Assembly: GCA_027886175.1 (NCBI GenBank)
Contig: JAJNNQ010000024.1
Span: 8,044,001 to 8,108,000 of the forward strand
Source of the DNA: Phylloscopus collybita
Lineage: Eukaryota > Chordata > Aves > Passeriformes > Phylloscopidae
DNA length: 64,000 nt
Reading direction: 5' to 3'
Position 1 is the first letter of the stretch; each line of letters starts with the position of its first letter. The position numbers and the translations under genes were made by a program. Positions 12,001 through 22,612 of the stretch are shown piece by piece. The notes beneath the pieces are model-generated. The model was not told where the DNA came from and made no database searches. It worked only from the letters and a program-made list of their open reading frames with translations.

Positions 12001-14607
12001 ACCTAACAGAATATTCAGGTTTTCACTGTAGTGTTTGAAGCAAAACTCTAGGCAGTTAAGGAGCAAAGGAAGAAAAGCTTGTGGATGCCTTTCTGAAAAA
12101 TTTCAAGCAAGGAAGTCTTCTATCAGGAATTTATATATCAATCTAATGTAAGTTCAGGGCATAAATACATGGTGTTCTTTCTCTGAGACCTATCCAGATC
12201 ACCCAGCAGCTCTGGGTGTCCTCAAAAGAATATATATTAGTAGTGAAAATATTTTCTGAGCCCTCTTACATCAAAAGATCAAAGCAGCAGTGACGTTGAC
12301 TCTTTGCCCTGTGCTTGAAAAGGTGAAGAATTCATAAGGTGGGTAAGGGCAATACTTGTCTCCAGATGAAGAAATACAAAATGTTGCAATGGAAAAGATC
12401 AGTGATTGCATCTTTGCATTTTGCTATGCTGAGTTCACAGATCTTTCAGCCAGTGGAAGATTATATCAGGGCAAAAGAGAATTGAAACCAATGGTGCCAA
12501 GCTGAGCACAAACACAAAATCAGTCTCTGATCGGATCCCATGGAGTTTTAAGTAAGGTGCAAGAGGAACAATTAAGAGGCAGGGTGTGTAGGAGCAAAGT
12601 GAACAATGACTTTCATGTCTTGATGGTGTTTTATTTTTGTGCTTTTTCTGTGGATTCATGTTAGGAAAAGAGGCATTTATTTAAAAGACAAAGAGAGTGT
12701 GTGTTAAAAGAGAATGCTAATGTAAAAGATTGACATTTCCAACATGGCTGAAGTAAGGCCTTGAGTAATTTTTGTGTTTTAGAGATAATACGGAACAAAC
12801 CACCAGGCACCATTTTGGGAAAAATGTTTGTTCCAAAGAGTACCAAAGGCATGGTTTCAGTACAAGATGCAAAACATTTATGACTCAGTGAAGGAATAAA
12901 TGTCAAATCAGAACTTCTTTGTTTCTCCATTTAAAGCAAAATTAGAAAAAAAAAAAAAAAAGTTGGGTTTTCTTTTGGTTTATCTCCTGATGCTCAATTT
13001 ATCCCATAATTTAACACTGATATTTTTTTATTTAAAATTTTCAGTCTAATCCAGTGTAGTATTTAGCCTTCCTCTAGTTCCCTGATGGCTGCAAACATTG
13101 CTTCTTGCTCAGGCCTGCTATGCAGCATCTGTTGAAACTGCTGTAGGTTCCAGTTCACTAGATACACTACCAGAGTGCAAAGGGGTTGAAGATCTGCAGG
13201 GACAAAAATGAACTCCTTCACGGAGAGTAAAGCTCTCTAGTGCCCTGCTCTGATTATGGCAGAAGGAGCAGACTTTGGGGCTGAGTCTGAGACTCTCTCA
13301 TGTTGAATTGGGAACATGGAAACCAGAACCTCAGACTGCATGTTGTAGATGGATCTCAAAACTTCCTTTTGTTTAGCAGGAGGTAGAGTTGCCATCCACA
13401 CACATTTCTCTGTCTTCTCTTTTTAAAGGCCAAATGCATTTGAAAGTAATGATTCCTTTAGCTCACCACTCCACTGCATCAAAGCATTTTGGTGAAACAA
13501 GACAAAAGTCTCCAGGCACACCTCTCCCTTCCCTGTGCATCTCATGAGAGCTGTGACACTGAAGCTCAGCAGCATTGTTCTGAGGGTTTCCTGGTTGGTG
13601 CTGGCAGGGTCTGGGTGACTCCATCATCTAAAAATAAAAATATGTTTCAATTACACACCAGTGTCTTCCAGCTTGAGCCTCAAATCAGAAAACTTTGTGA
13701 TAGGCACAAAGGGCTGAAATGTGATGGCTGCAATGTAATATTGCAAGTGTTTCTTTGCATTGTACATTTCTGTGCATGCCAGCTTTTGCTTCAGATGTGC
13801 CTTCAATAATATATCGACTCCTTTTAATAAACAGGAGTGATAGGGGTTAGGATTCATTAACTGAAGAACAGGCTGCAATTAAGTAAACTGGTAACTTTTT
13901 GATGTGATATCTGAAAATCCCCCTAAAAAGTGTGGACTAATGATTTTCTGTGTGTACAAAATACTTGTTTGTATTGACAAAAGAAGGTAGTACATAAATT
14001 TATTTTGTGTGTGCTAAGTTTTACAAGAACATTCTGTGAGATCAACTTAAATTCTGGATTTAGAAAATATGTCCTGGAGTTTATTGCAAAGCTCAAGTAA
14101 TGCTGTAAAAAAAAAGTCATACTGAGGAACAGCTTGCTTAAGAAACCCAAAATTATGGCTTAAATATATCAGATGATTTGGATGTCCATCTGGAATTCAA
14201 GTGTGAAATTCTCTGTACATTACACATGAGAAGACACTGAAATATAAGGACAACTCAAAATTCAGTAAGTTTGTGGAATAAGTTACTAACAGGAAAGAAT
14301 ATTGTGTCTCAGAGCATTTTTTTTTCTCACCAAGTACACACACATCCAGCTGTTTTGTGGAGGTTTGTATTTGTTATATGTATCTGGAAGTGCAGCACTC
14401 ATTACTTTCCTTTCAGCATATTAGCAGTGTGGGTATAGGATGCAGATTTATGTCTGAACCCGACCCAAGTCGACGAATTGACAAATAAATGAAGTGGTGT
14501 TTGGAAGCTATGGGCAAACAAACAGTTATGTGAGAGTAAAAGATGCATCAGCTCAGCAGCCACATAGATGGGAAATTAAATCTTTCCTCTGCAGCTACTC
14601 AGCATTT
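9067..14607. other. Unique AT-rich sequence, no gene seen
   Basis: About 5.5 kb with no recognised repeat. A pyrimidine-rich stretch at 10900-11100 ends in T runs. An A run sits at about 12944-12961. Short frames such as 13489-13809 (106 residues, plus) match no family I know. No promoter or splice pair was convincing. Confidence 0.5.
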
Positions 14608-14676
14608 TTGTTGTTGTTTGGAGGTTTTGTTTGTTTGTTTGTTTGGGTTTTTGTTTGTTTGGTTGGGGGATTTTTT
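14608..14676 (+). repeat. G/T simple repeat, (GTTT)n-like
   Basis: Runs of GTTT and GTTTGGG units on the plus strand; the open frames crossing it encode only low-complexity Phe, Val, Leu, Cys and Gly and are not genes. Confidence 0.85.
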
Positions 14677-14766
14677 ATATGCTGGATTTCATTCTATACG
14701 CAAAAATTTTTGGACTGGTAAGATGTTAGTTTTTTTGTTTGTTGTTTTGTCTTTGCACAGCTTTGG

Positions 14767-15185
14767 AGAGAATCATGGAATCATTTAGGTTGGAAAAGTC
14801 TTCTAAGATCACCAATCTAACACTGCCAAGCCCACCGTTAAACCATGCCCCCAAGAAACACACCTTCAACATCTTTCAAACCCTGGGCAGCCTTTTCTAA
14901 AATCTGACCACCCTTTTGATGGAATATTTTCTTCTACTCTCCAAAATAACCTTCCCTTACTGCAATTTGAGGCCATTTCCTCTGTCCTATCAGTCGTTGC
15001 CTGTGAGAAGAGACTGATCCTGCCTCACCACAACCTCCTGTCAGCGAGTTTAAAGGATTATAAGGTTCCCCCTGAGCCTCCTTTTCTCCAGGATAAACAA
15101 CCCCAGCTGCTCAACATCATCAGAGGTGTGCTCCAGACCCCTCCTCAGATTGCACAAATTATGCTTGTCCCCATCTTCTGGTTGG
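14767..15185 (-). mobile_element. CR1 LINE 3' region, minus strand
   Basis: Starts with the antisense CR1 terminus (AGAATCATGGAATCATTTAGG then TTGGAAAAG) and continues through antisense 3'-UTR text. Markers include the CCTGGGCAGCC motif, the TCTTCTACTCTCCAAAATAACC stretch near 14935, and the CTCCTTTTCTCCAGGATAAACAACCC motif near 15080. About 420 bases remain, so it is 5'-truncated. Its truncated end abuts the G/T array that follows. Non-coding. Confidence 0.93.
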
Positions 15186-15195
15186 ATTAGAAAAG

Positions 15196-15402
15196 TGGTG
15201 GGGGTTTTTTTTGGTGTTTTTTGTGTTGGTTGGTTGGTTTTTGTGGTTTTGTTCTTGTTGTTTTGGGGTTTTGTGTTAGTTTTTTTTTGGGGAGGGGGAG
15301 GGTTTGTTTGTTTTTGTTTTTTGGGGTTTTTTGGTTTTTTTTTTTTTGTTTGGTTGGTTGGTTTTGGTGGTGTTTTTTTAGTTTTGTTTTTTTTTTTTTA
15401 CT
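15196..15402 (+). repeat. G/T low-complexity array
   Basis: About 200 bases almost wholly of G and T on the plus strand, with GGGG, GGTT and long T runs, including GGGGAGGGGGAGGG near 15289-15302. Overlapping plus-strand frames (15126-15407 and 15221-15526) are translations of this array, not genes. Confidence 0.9.
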
Positions 15403-15676
15403 CCTAAAATATGTTGGAGATTTGTTCTGTTTTCAGAAAGTGTGGGGTTTTTCTTTTCCCTTCCTTCTGGAGGAATTTATCTCCGTCCTGAAGATGCCCT
15501 TCAATTTTCTAACTTGGAAGAGGTAACATTGGACTCTACCTTTTCCTTCTTTTCTCCCTAGCTGTGCCTCTGTGTACCTGTGTTTGAGAATACAGTCTAG
15601 ATATATGGTTCACAACAGAAATCTGAGGCTTGTGGAATGGGGAGTGTTGGGAGTGTGTTACTTGCTCACAGGACTG

Positions 15677-15677
<1 letters not shown>

Positions 15678-15724
<47 letters not shown>
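15678..15724 (+). repeat. Poly-T run of 47
   Basis: Uninterrupted T from 15678 to 15724, the longest homopolymer in the window. Its exact length should be treated with caution because such runs are error-prone in sequencing. Confidence 0.9.
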
Positions 15725-15726
<2 letters not shown>

Positions 15727-15778
15727 CATGAGCTTATTTTTTCCTCATAAGACTTGATACTGCATGGGGTCTTGGGTG

Positions 15779-15890
15779 GGGTTTTTAACAACCTAGTCTA
15801 GTTAGAGGTGTCCCTGTGCATGGCAGGGAGGCTGGAGCTGGATGAGTTTTAAGGTCTCTTCCAACCCAAGCCACTCTATTGCAGATTTAG
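15779..15890 (+). mobile_element. CR1 LINE 3' tail, plus strand
   Basis: TTTTTAACAACCTAGTCTAG, then GAGGTGTCCCTGTGCATGGC and AGGGAGGCTGGAGCTGGATGA, then AAGGTCTCTTCCAACCCAAG and CCACTCTATT follow the sense order of the CR1 3' end. About 110 bases remain. The terminal ATTCTATG octamers are degraded. Confidence 0.9.
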
Positions 15891-16779
15891 ATTCCAAAAT
15901 AACACTTGTTACTCCCACAGTTTGAGGCACAAGATATATTTGTGAGTATTAGTTGCTTTAAGGATAGTATTTTTCTGGAACACATTTTTTCAGCTTAAAC
16001 AATCCTTAGAGATGCATGTGTGTGTGCAATACATAGGCATAGATATATTTACAGGCAAAAATATGATAGTAATATAAAAATAACTGGGATCTGAATCAGA
16101 TAAATTTGATATTTCCTTCTTCTTTGCAGTCTTCTGCAAAACCAATTAATCAAATAATTTTTCCCATCTGTGAAATAGCATTCATACTCATCTTTAAGAA
16201 TTTTTAATCTCTGTTTAAGCATCAGTATCTGGAAGCAGTGATATTAATTAGATCAGTGCAAGTTCTTCCTGGGCATAATGACAGCTATATAGGAATAAAT
16301 GGCTTATCAGGTATTTTTGGCTACATGGAAAATAGAAAACCTTGCAGCTTCTTTGAGTTTTGGCAGTGACTTCACAGTCTCAGTAACACTGCAGAACACT
16401 CAGGCTTTTCAAACAGTAATCCAAATGGGAAAGCAAACAAAGTGTTTCATCCTCAAATTTAATGCATGAGACAAATTGACTGCACCTTGGGACTCACGTT
16501 ATTGGTAGAGGGAAATTGTGACTTTTAGAAAGTGTTGGTATAAGCATTTTTTAAAAATCCTGCAAGACAAAGAGGAGCATATAGAAAAGCTTACTTAAAA
16601 TAATGAATGGGAAAGCTGCTAATAATATTTGATAATTAAGGAACAGAAACTGTGTCTGGAATCAGACTGAATGAGCATTTGATATCTATACAAGAGCTCT
16701 AAAATTAATAAAACATATGTTAGGGTACTTAGGATATTGCTACTGGTTTGATGATAATGCAGTTTGTGGCTTTAAATTG
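15891..16779. other. Unique AT-rich sequence, no gene seen
   Basis: Nothing recognised; no open frame of note and no repeat. Confidence 0.5.
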
Positions 16780-16895
16780 TTGTGTTTGGTTATTTTTTTG
16801 TTGTTGTTTTGGGGTTCTTGTGGTTTTTTGGTTTGTGGGGTTTTTTGGGGGGTTTGGGGTTTTTTTTGGGGTTTTTTGTTTGTTTGTTTTTTGCT
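16780..16895 (+). repeat. G/T array with G4-type tracts
   Basis: Plus strand is nearly all G and T. G runs occur at 16837-16840, 16847-16852, 16856-16859 and 16868-16871, separated by 6, 3 and 8 T. The block resembles a ciliate-type G4T4 pattern by chance composition. Frames on both strands (16717-16963 plus, 16729-16917 minus) only translate this repeat. Confidence 0.88.
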
Positions 16896-16999
16896 TTCCT
16901 GTAAAGCTGTCCACCACTCCTAATACTGATCACAGTGCTTTCTCATGTCCAGATGTTGCTTGAAAGTAGCTTTAAATGCCAATTTAAATGCCAATTTAT

Positions 17000-17018
17000 T
17001 ACCTCATAATGGGCAAAC
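17000..17018 (+). repeat. 19-bp direct repeat, copy 1
   Basis: TACCTCATAATGGGCAAAC is identical at 17454-17472. The two copies are 454 bases apart and flank the G/T array and poly-T. Confidence 0.9.
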
Positions 17019-17085
17019 CTTAGAGGTTCTGCAACTCACCAGATATATGCATTTTTCAAGCCTGAAATCTGTTGTGGGCTCAAAC

Positions 17086-17117
17086 TCAGATTTTTTGGGT
17101 TTGTTTCTTTTCTTCGT

Positions 17118-17160
<43 letters not shown>

Positions 17161-17265
17161 CAAGGAAAATAGCTTCCTTTGTCTAATATTAGATCTTCTC
17201 CCCATGTGTTTTCTTTTGGGTTGGTTTTTTTTTTGGGGGGGGGTTTGGTTTGTTTTTTTTTTTTG
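17086..17265 (+). repeat. Poly-T and G/T array
   Basis: T38 at 17120-17157, then after a short unique gap a second G/T block at about 17217-17265 that includes a run of nine G near 17235-17243. The crossing open frames on both strands are low-complexity artefacts. Confidence 0.88.
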
Positions 17266-17453
17266 TGAAATCTTGGGTTCTTTGTTGAAGAAAGAGGGGC
17301 TTATTTTTTTCTGCATTATGACATCTTAGGTAAAATCAGTGCATCTCAGAAGCTTTTATTCTCATTATGTTATAGAGGAAAAGCCTGGGAAATAATAAAA
17401 CCTTTATTTGGGCAGACTTGAAGATTTTCATCTCATCTTGAGATGTGCCAGAG

Positions 17454-17472
17454 TACCTCATAATGGGCAAAC
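17454..17472 (+). repeat. 19-bp direct repeat, copy 2
   Basis: Exact second copy of the element at 17000-17018. Upstream both copies share a loose TGCCA context, so a slightly longer old duplication is possible. Confidence 0.9.
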
Positions 17473-17655
17473 AGCTGCACTGTCATTTCCTTTAGGTGCA
17501 ATTTTGTCCTGAGCAATGAAGAGGAGGCAGTGAGTGGTGAGGGCACATCCTTGGGTCTGAGTACCTAAAGCAGCAGGGGTAAGGTTTCATTCAAATGGCA
17601 AAAAATATTTTCTGACCTTCTGATATGCTTGGATTTTTGATTTGTTTGGGTTTTC

Positions 17656-17708
17656 ATTTTAAAATTAAATTATATTTTAATTAATTTTAATTTAAAATTA
17701 ATTTTAAA
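17656..17708. repeat. 53-bp A/T-only tract with palindrome
   Basis: No G or C from 17656 to 17708. It ends in an 18-bp perfect palindrome at 17691-17708 (TTTAAAATTAATTTTAAA). It may unwind easily or resemble a matrix-attachment sequence, but that is only inference. Confidence 0.85.
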
Positions 17709-19411
17709 CTAATATTTTCGAGTCAGAAATATTATAGTGCTTTGTTGCATGAAGAAAATTGTTGTTTTTCCTTCATTAGATGTTTGCTAACAAATGAGTC
17801 ATCAATGCTATTGGTTATTTTGAGACGAAATAATGTACAATGTGCATAGCAGATAATCAGCTACAGACTGGTAAGTAAAAGCAGATTAGAGTTCCAAATA
17901 GGCAGTATTTTCTTCCTAAAAAACTCCCAATTTTTTCTCTTTTTCTCTGTAATGTCAGTTTGTTTTTGAAGTTAAAACTGCCATTGGATTACAGGAATTT
18001 TGCTAAGTGTACTTCACTTAGAAGTTCTATGAAGAGTGCATCACTTATGGAAATTGGAAACAGATCTTCCACTTCAAATCCCAGACTTAAAAAACCAGGC
18101 TAACCACTCTATCCCTCAATAAAGTGTTGCAATTCTTGTTTTAGGTTATAACATTCTGAAGTATGGACTGTGGAAAGATTTCTGTGAGAGAGACAGGGAG
18201 ACAGGTATTAGGAAGAAAGACAACATGCCATTCCAGAGAAAACTTATGTAAAATAATTTGCTTAGCTGTGGTTGCTTCCCATTCATGTTAGCTTTTTGCA
18301 AATATTCTGCCCTTCACAGCTTAATATTTTCATGGGGAAAAAAAAATATTATTACAACAAAAAAGAAAAGCCTGCAAAAGAAGATGATTTTTAACTATGT
18401 AGTTTTTTTGTTTAACTTTAAGCAACAAAAAAAAATATTATTTTTTTGGTCTAACTGCACCATGTATTGCACTCCTACCTGCATGTGTGTAAGAGCAATG
18501 ATGGTGGAGTGTGGTGCTTCTGAGGCAGAGGCAGTGGCTCTTCACACAATAATGGAGGAGTTGACCCTTACAGGAATGAACTTGCCCACATCAATTCCAC
18601 CTGCATTGAGGGCAGGGGCTCCCTGGAGGGGCTGGAGTGCTGGCTGCAATCCTCTGAGATGGATGGGGTTTTCTGGGGACAGGCAGCATCATGGAAATGC
18701 CAGTGGGAGGAAGACCTGGAAGCAGAATTGGGACTGATGCCTGTAATTACAGAGAAGAGCAGTGATTGCAGCTAGGACTGATCTTTCTGAAACTCTTTAA
18801 AGACTTACTGGTAGTACATCACAGAAAAATATGAGCTCAGGTGTCTCAGGGGACAACTGCATCAACAGTAATGGAAAAATTAAGCTGCACAGTGTCCTCA
18901 GCCACCTATTGTAAACCCCAAGCCTGCTTTCCATCTTCGTCTTAATTTTTCCCTTCTACGTTCTCCCTACCTGAAGGTACCTCAATCCTTGCAGAAATTT
19001 GGCAGCTGGAAAATAAATGCACCTACAGCATTAATTAAGGATTGAACGTTCCCCATCCTGCATTCCTTGCAGATGATACCAGCAGACTCTCTGAATGCCT
19101 CAAAGCCACTCTGGCTCCGAGGTGGCCTTCACAAGCAGACACACAGATGCACCTCTGGTTATCCTCTGGGAGTCAGCAGAGCCACTAAAGAGAGGAAGCT
19201 GAGCAAGGCCATCATCTTTCTTTTTGTTTGAAGATGGTGGGAAGGTTTTGTCTGCAATTCCAGCTGCACCTGGGCTCCAAACTGCCTCTCAGCCAGAGCT
19301 CTTTGACAAGGCCAGGCACACCTCACTCCGGTGTGACAGCATCTCCTGTGAGCACATCTGCACAAACAGGACAAGCCTGGTGTCCTCACCCGGAGTAAGG
19401 TCCTGATCAGC
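17709..19411. other. Unique sequence, no gene confirmed
   Basis: Includes a plus-strand frame at 18258-18737 (159 residues), the longest non-CR1 plus frame nearby. Its first half is low-complexity Lys/Phe/Asn sequence and its second half matches no family I recognise. From about 18480 to 19390 the DNA is somewhat GC-richer. No promoter, intron pair or polyadenylation context supports a gene. Confidence 0.5.
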
Positions 19412-19608
19412 TGTGGTGGTTGTGGTTTTTTGTGGGGTTTTTTTGTTTGTTTTGGTTTTTGTTTTGTTTTGTGGGTTTTTGTTTGGTTTTTTATTATTAT
19501 TTTTGTTTTGGTTTGTTGTTGTGTTTTTTGTTGATGTGTTTGGGTTTTTTTTGTTGGTTTGGTTTGGTCTTGGTTTTGGTTTTGGTTTCTGTTTTTATTT
19601 GGTTTTTT
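19412..19608 (+). repeat. G/T low-complexity array
   Basis: About 200 bases of TGG/TTTTG units on the plus strand. Predicted peptides across it (19413-19640, 19420-19617) consist of Phe, Val, Leu, Gly and Trp repeats and are not genes. Confidence 0.9.
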
Positions 19609-20689
19609 TCTCTCTAATTAGCCAGACAAATGCCCACTAACTTTCAAAGTGATTTCTTTGAGTAAGTACGTCATTTGGGATTTATACTTGTTTTATGAAG
19701 CATTTAAGTATCCTCCAGAAGGAATTCTATTATGCACATATCAGCTACATGTAGGATTGCTGGATTCAACAGTGAAAAAAATAAACAGGGCAATTTTATT
19801 TTTTATTGCCCAGTTTTCTCCCTCCGTTTTAACTTTGTTGTCTGAAATAAAATTAATAATAATACTACTTCTAGCATGTCTGAATGTCTATTGAAATAAT
19901 AAATCAAGCTTCCAAGGTACAAGTGTGACTTTAAAATACATAAACATTAATGATCTTCATTTTTCCCAGCTTTATCTTTTTGCTTCTCATTTTGATAGCA
20001 TATCAAACCATGCTTAATAAACCAGATACCCAAGTTAAATTGTGTACTGCGTGTAGAACAGTTTTTACCATGCAGACACGTAAATGGGCTTGGCAACCTC
20101 TTTGAAATATAAAGAGATTCATAAGCAAAATATTCACCCCAAAAATCCACAGTTCAAAACATATCCAATTAGAATTCAGAAAGCAGATGAGTTTTTAAAT
20201 GCAATCTTAAGCTTGGAAGGAGAATCTATCAGGAGATAATTGATTCCACCAAACAGAAACAATCATTGAAAATGTTCTGCCACCAGAGGATCCTAAGGGC
20301 TATAGAAATGGTAATAACTCTATACTTTTCCTTATGATATTTCTGACAGATTTCTACAAGCCTTTGTCCCAGCTCACTGAGCAGGCACCCCTCCTTCGTC
20401 ATGCTACATTGCTCTGCTTTTGTCCTGTTTCTCTCCTGGATGATGAAGGCAGATGGGTTTTCACCTCCCTTTCTCCTCCAGCAGAGCCAGAGGAGAGCCA
20501 CACATCCAGGGGCCTCAGCAAAGGTGTCACAGGCCAGAACAGCATCACCTTGGGCTTCTAGCACTGCTGGCATTGACAAAAAGAGCAGGGCCTGAGGAAA
20601 GGAGAAGACAGGGCCATCACTCCTCTTACCCCTTTGTAGCTCCAGTGGTGGAAGGAGCAAATATCCCCACACTTAAAAGGCTTTTTCCT
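19609..20689. other. Unique sequence, no gene confirmed
   Basis: A minus-strand frame of 147 residues at 20229-20672 and opposing plus frames at 20334-20815 overlap through a GC-richer patch. None carries a recognised motif. Confidence 0.5.
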
Positions 20690-20870
20690 GTTTTTTTGGT
20701 GGTTTTTTTTTTGGTTTTTTTTTTTTTTTTTTTTTGTTATCCTCTGCTTTTTCCTTCTAAATCTCCCTTTCTTGTGGGGAAAAAGCCCTGTCCCAACCTG
20801 GGTGTGCCACAATAGTATATATATATTTTTTTTTTTTTTTTTAAATTTTATTTTATTTTATTTTATTTTG
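20690..20870 (+). repeat. T-rich runs and (TTTTA)n microsatellite
   Basis: G/T and T runs at 20690-20738, then TATATATA and T17 at about 20817-20842, then four to five TTTTA units ending near 20869. Confidence 0.85.
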
Positions 20871-22550
20871 CCTGCCCATATGAGAAGCCCTGGAGGGGGG
20901 ACCATTGGTGCCATTATTCCAAACAAATCATTTTGATGGAAGTCATTCAAAACAAGTAAATGTCTTCAGACTTTGAGCCTTTTCCTTCCTCTCAGGAACA
21001 AATAGAACAGATCCCTGACTGCTTTAGTTCTGCCATTTCTAACCTCAATTATTTCAAAAACTGCAGTGAAAAACAAAGATTTTTTTCCTGATGTACTTAA
21101 CTTTTGCTAGGCTTATCCAGTGGACAACCTGGTCCTAAACAAGGGGATGATATGTGCCTTGATTTAATATTATATTTGTCTTTCTCTCTATCTGTACAAA
21201 GAATGTGCTTAGACAAGCCTAAAAGCAGTCTGTGGAATAATTGTTCTGGCCCATATGTAAACAAGTCGTATTTTACCTCTTGTTGACACTCATCAATTTA
21301 ACTGCTTTTTAGTTTTGCTCTGTCCCCTTTTTCGTCAATGACTTAATTCATTTAGAGCACTTCTAATATTTTTTTTTTTCTTCTCTGGTGGAGAGGATGA
21401 TTTATTGCTGGACACTCCGTGTGTATGAGTGTGGATATATCAAACTTCTGTTCCTCTTTTGGCGAGATTTTTTGTTAATCTGGAGTTGTGCTGACTGCCA
21501 GTCTTTCCTGGGAGAACGAGTCCTTGGAGCCATTCTGGTCAGCTCTAGTTAACTGGCAGATTCTTAGAGTCCTTTAATGACCCCTTGCTTAGAGAGGGAA
21601 AAAATATTGCCATGACTTAGGCATATGGGTCTTAGTCTCACAGAAATGAAAGACTGATGTTCCAGAGTAAAGGAACCAAAGCAGCAGGATGGGTGGGTAG
21701 GGAGAGAAAATTTCCAAAAGCAGGAGCAAGAGGAGTTGCTGCTAATTTAAGCACCAGAGACCCTTCTGCTTTGAGGTGTAGCGAAGAAAAAAAAGCATTT
21801 TCCTCTCTTTCTGGTGAGATATATTTGAAACACAACACTGTTGTTAACTTTCTATGTGTTGTCTCTCTGTTCTGTTTGCTTTCACCAGCTCTTCTGAGCC
21901 CCGCAGTTGGGCTAATTTCAATACTGATAATTAAACTCTTTCTGCATTAGTGTTCCTCAAAACAAAGCCAAAATATTGCTTCCAACTCATCTGGCTCAGT
22001 TAAGAGATTCTGGATGATGTATTACATCTTTTTTAAGAGTTAAAAAGCTAAAGTAATAGTTATAAATAGATGTATAAAATCATGCCACTGAATCTCGGAA
22101 GCACTGCACTCAAGGAGAGCAATACAATTGACAAGCAATTTAAGCTAGAGTGTGAAAGGATGCAGAAATAACAAGATTTGCATGAAAAATATTGAGATCA
22201 TGAGAACATCAAATTTAAACAAAAAACTCGTGTGCCTCATGACTAAACCATGAGAGTTGGCATTGCTGTTATAGCATTCAATATGCTTGGCTTTTGAAAA
22301 TAGTTTTATAATGAGGGTGGAGTGTATCTATCTGTACAGAAAATGAGCATTGTTTGTATCTAGCTATCTCATTGCTATGAGAATCAGGAATGCAAGGCTC
22401 TCAAATCTTAATACAGGTCAGAAGATCTCAGATGCTTCCAGCTATGGTTGAGCCCACATTGTCAGGAAGATAACCCCAAGCAAAGACAGAAACTGACCCT
22501 GCTTTCAAATCAGTCCATCAATCAGTGATTAAACAGTGCTACCAAATAAG
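20871..22550. other. Unique AT-rich sequence, no gene seen
   Basis: No repeat recognised. Opposed frames at 21638-21838 and 21657-21950 overlap and have no family signature. Confidence 0.5.
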
Positions 22551-22612
22551 AAAAAAAAAAAAGAAAAAGAAAAAAAAAAAAAAAAAGAAAAAAAAAAAAA
22601 AAAAAAGAGAAA
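22551..22612 (+). repeat. A-rich (A)nG tract
   Basis: Long A runs broken by single G, 22551-22612. It could be an old poly-A tail, but no retroposed gene body is evident upstream. Confidence 0.9.

Noticed and set aside
15126..15526. Phe/Gly/Val-rich frames that could suggest membrane proteins
   Set aside because: They only translate a G/T simple-sequence array.
18258..18737. 159-residue plus-strand open frame
   Set aside because: The first half is low-complexity, the second half has no family motif, and no promoter, splice or poly-A context supports it.
22551..22612. A-rich tract as the tail of a processed pseudogene
   Set aside because: No gene-like sequence or target duplication is visible next to it.
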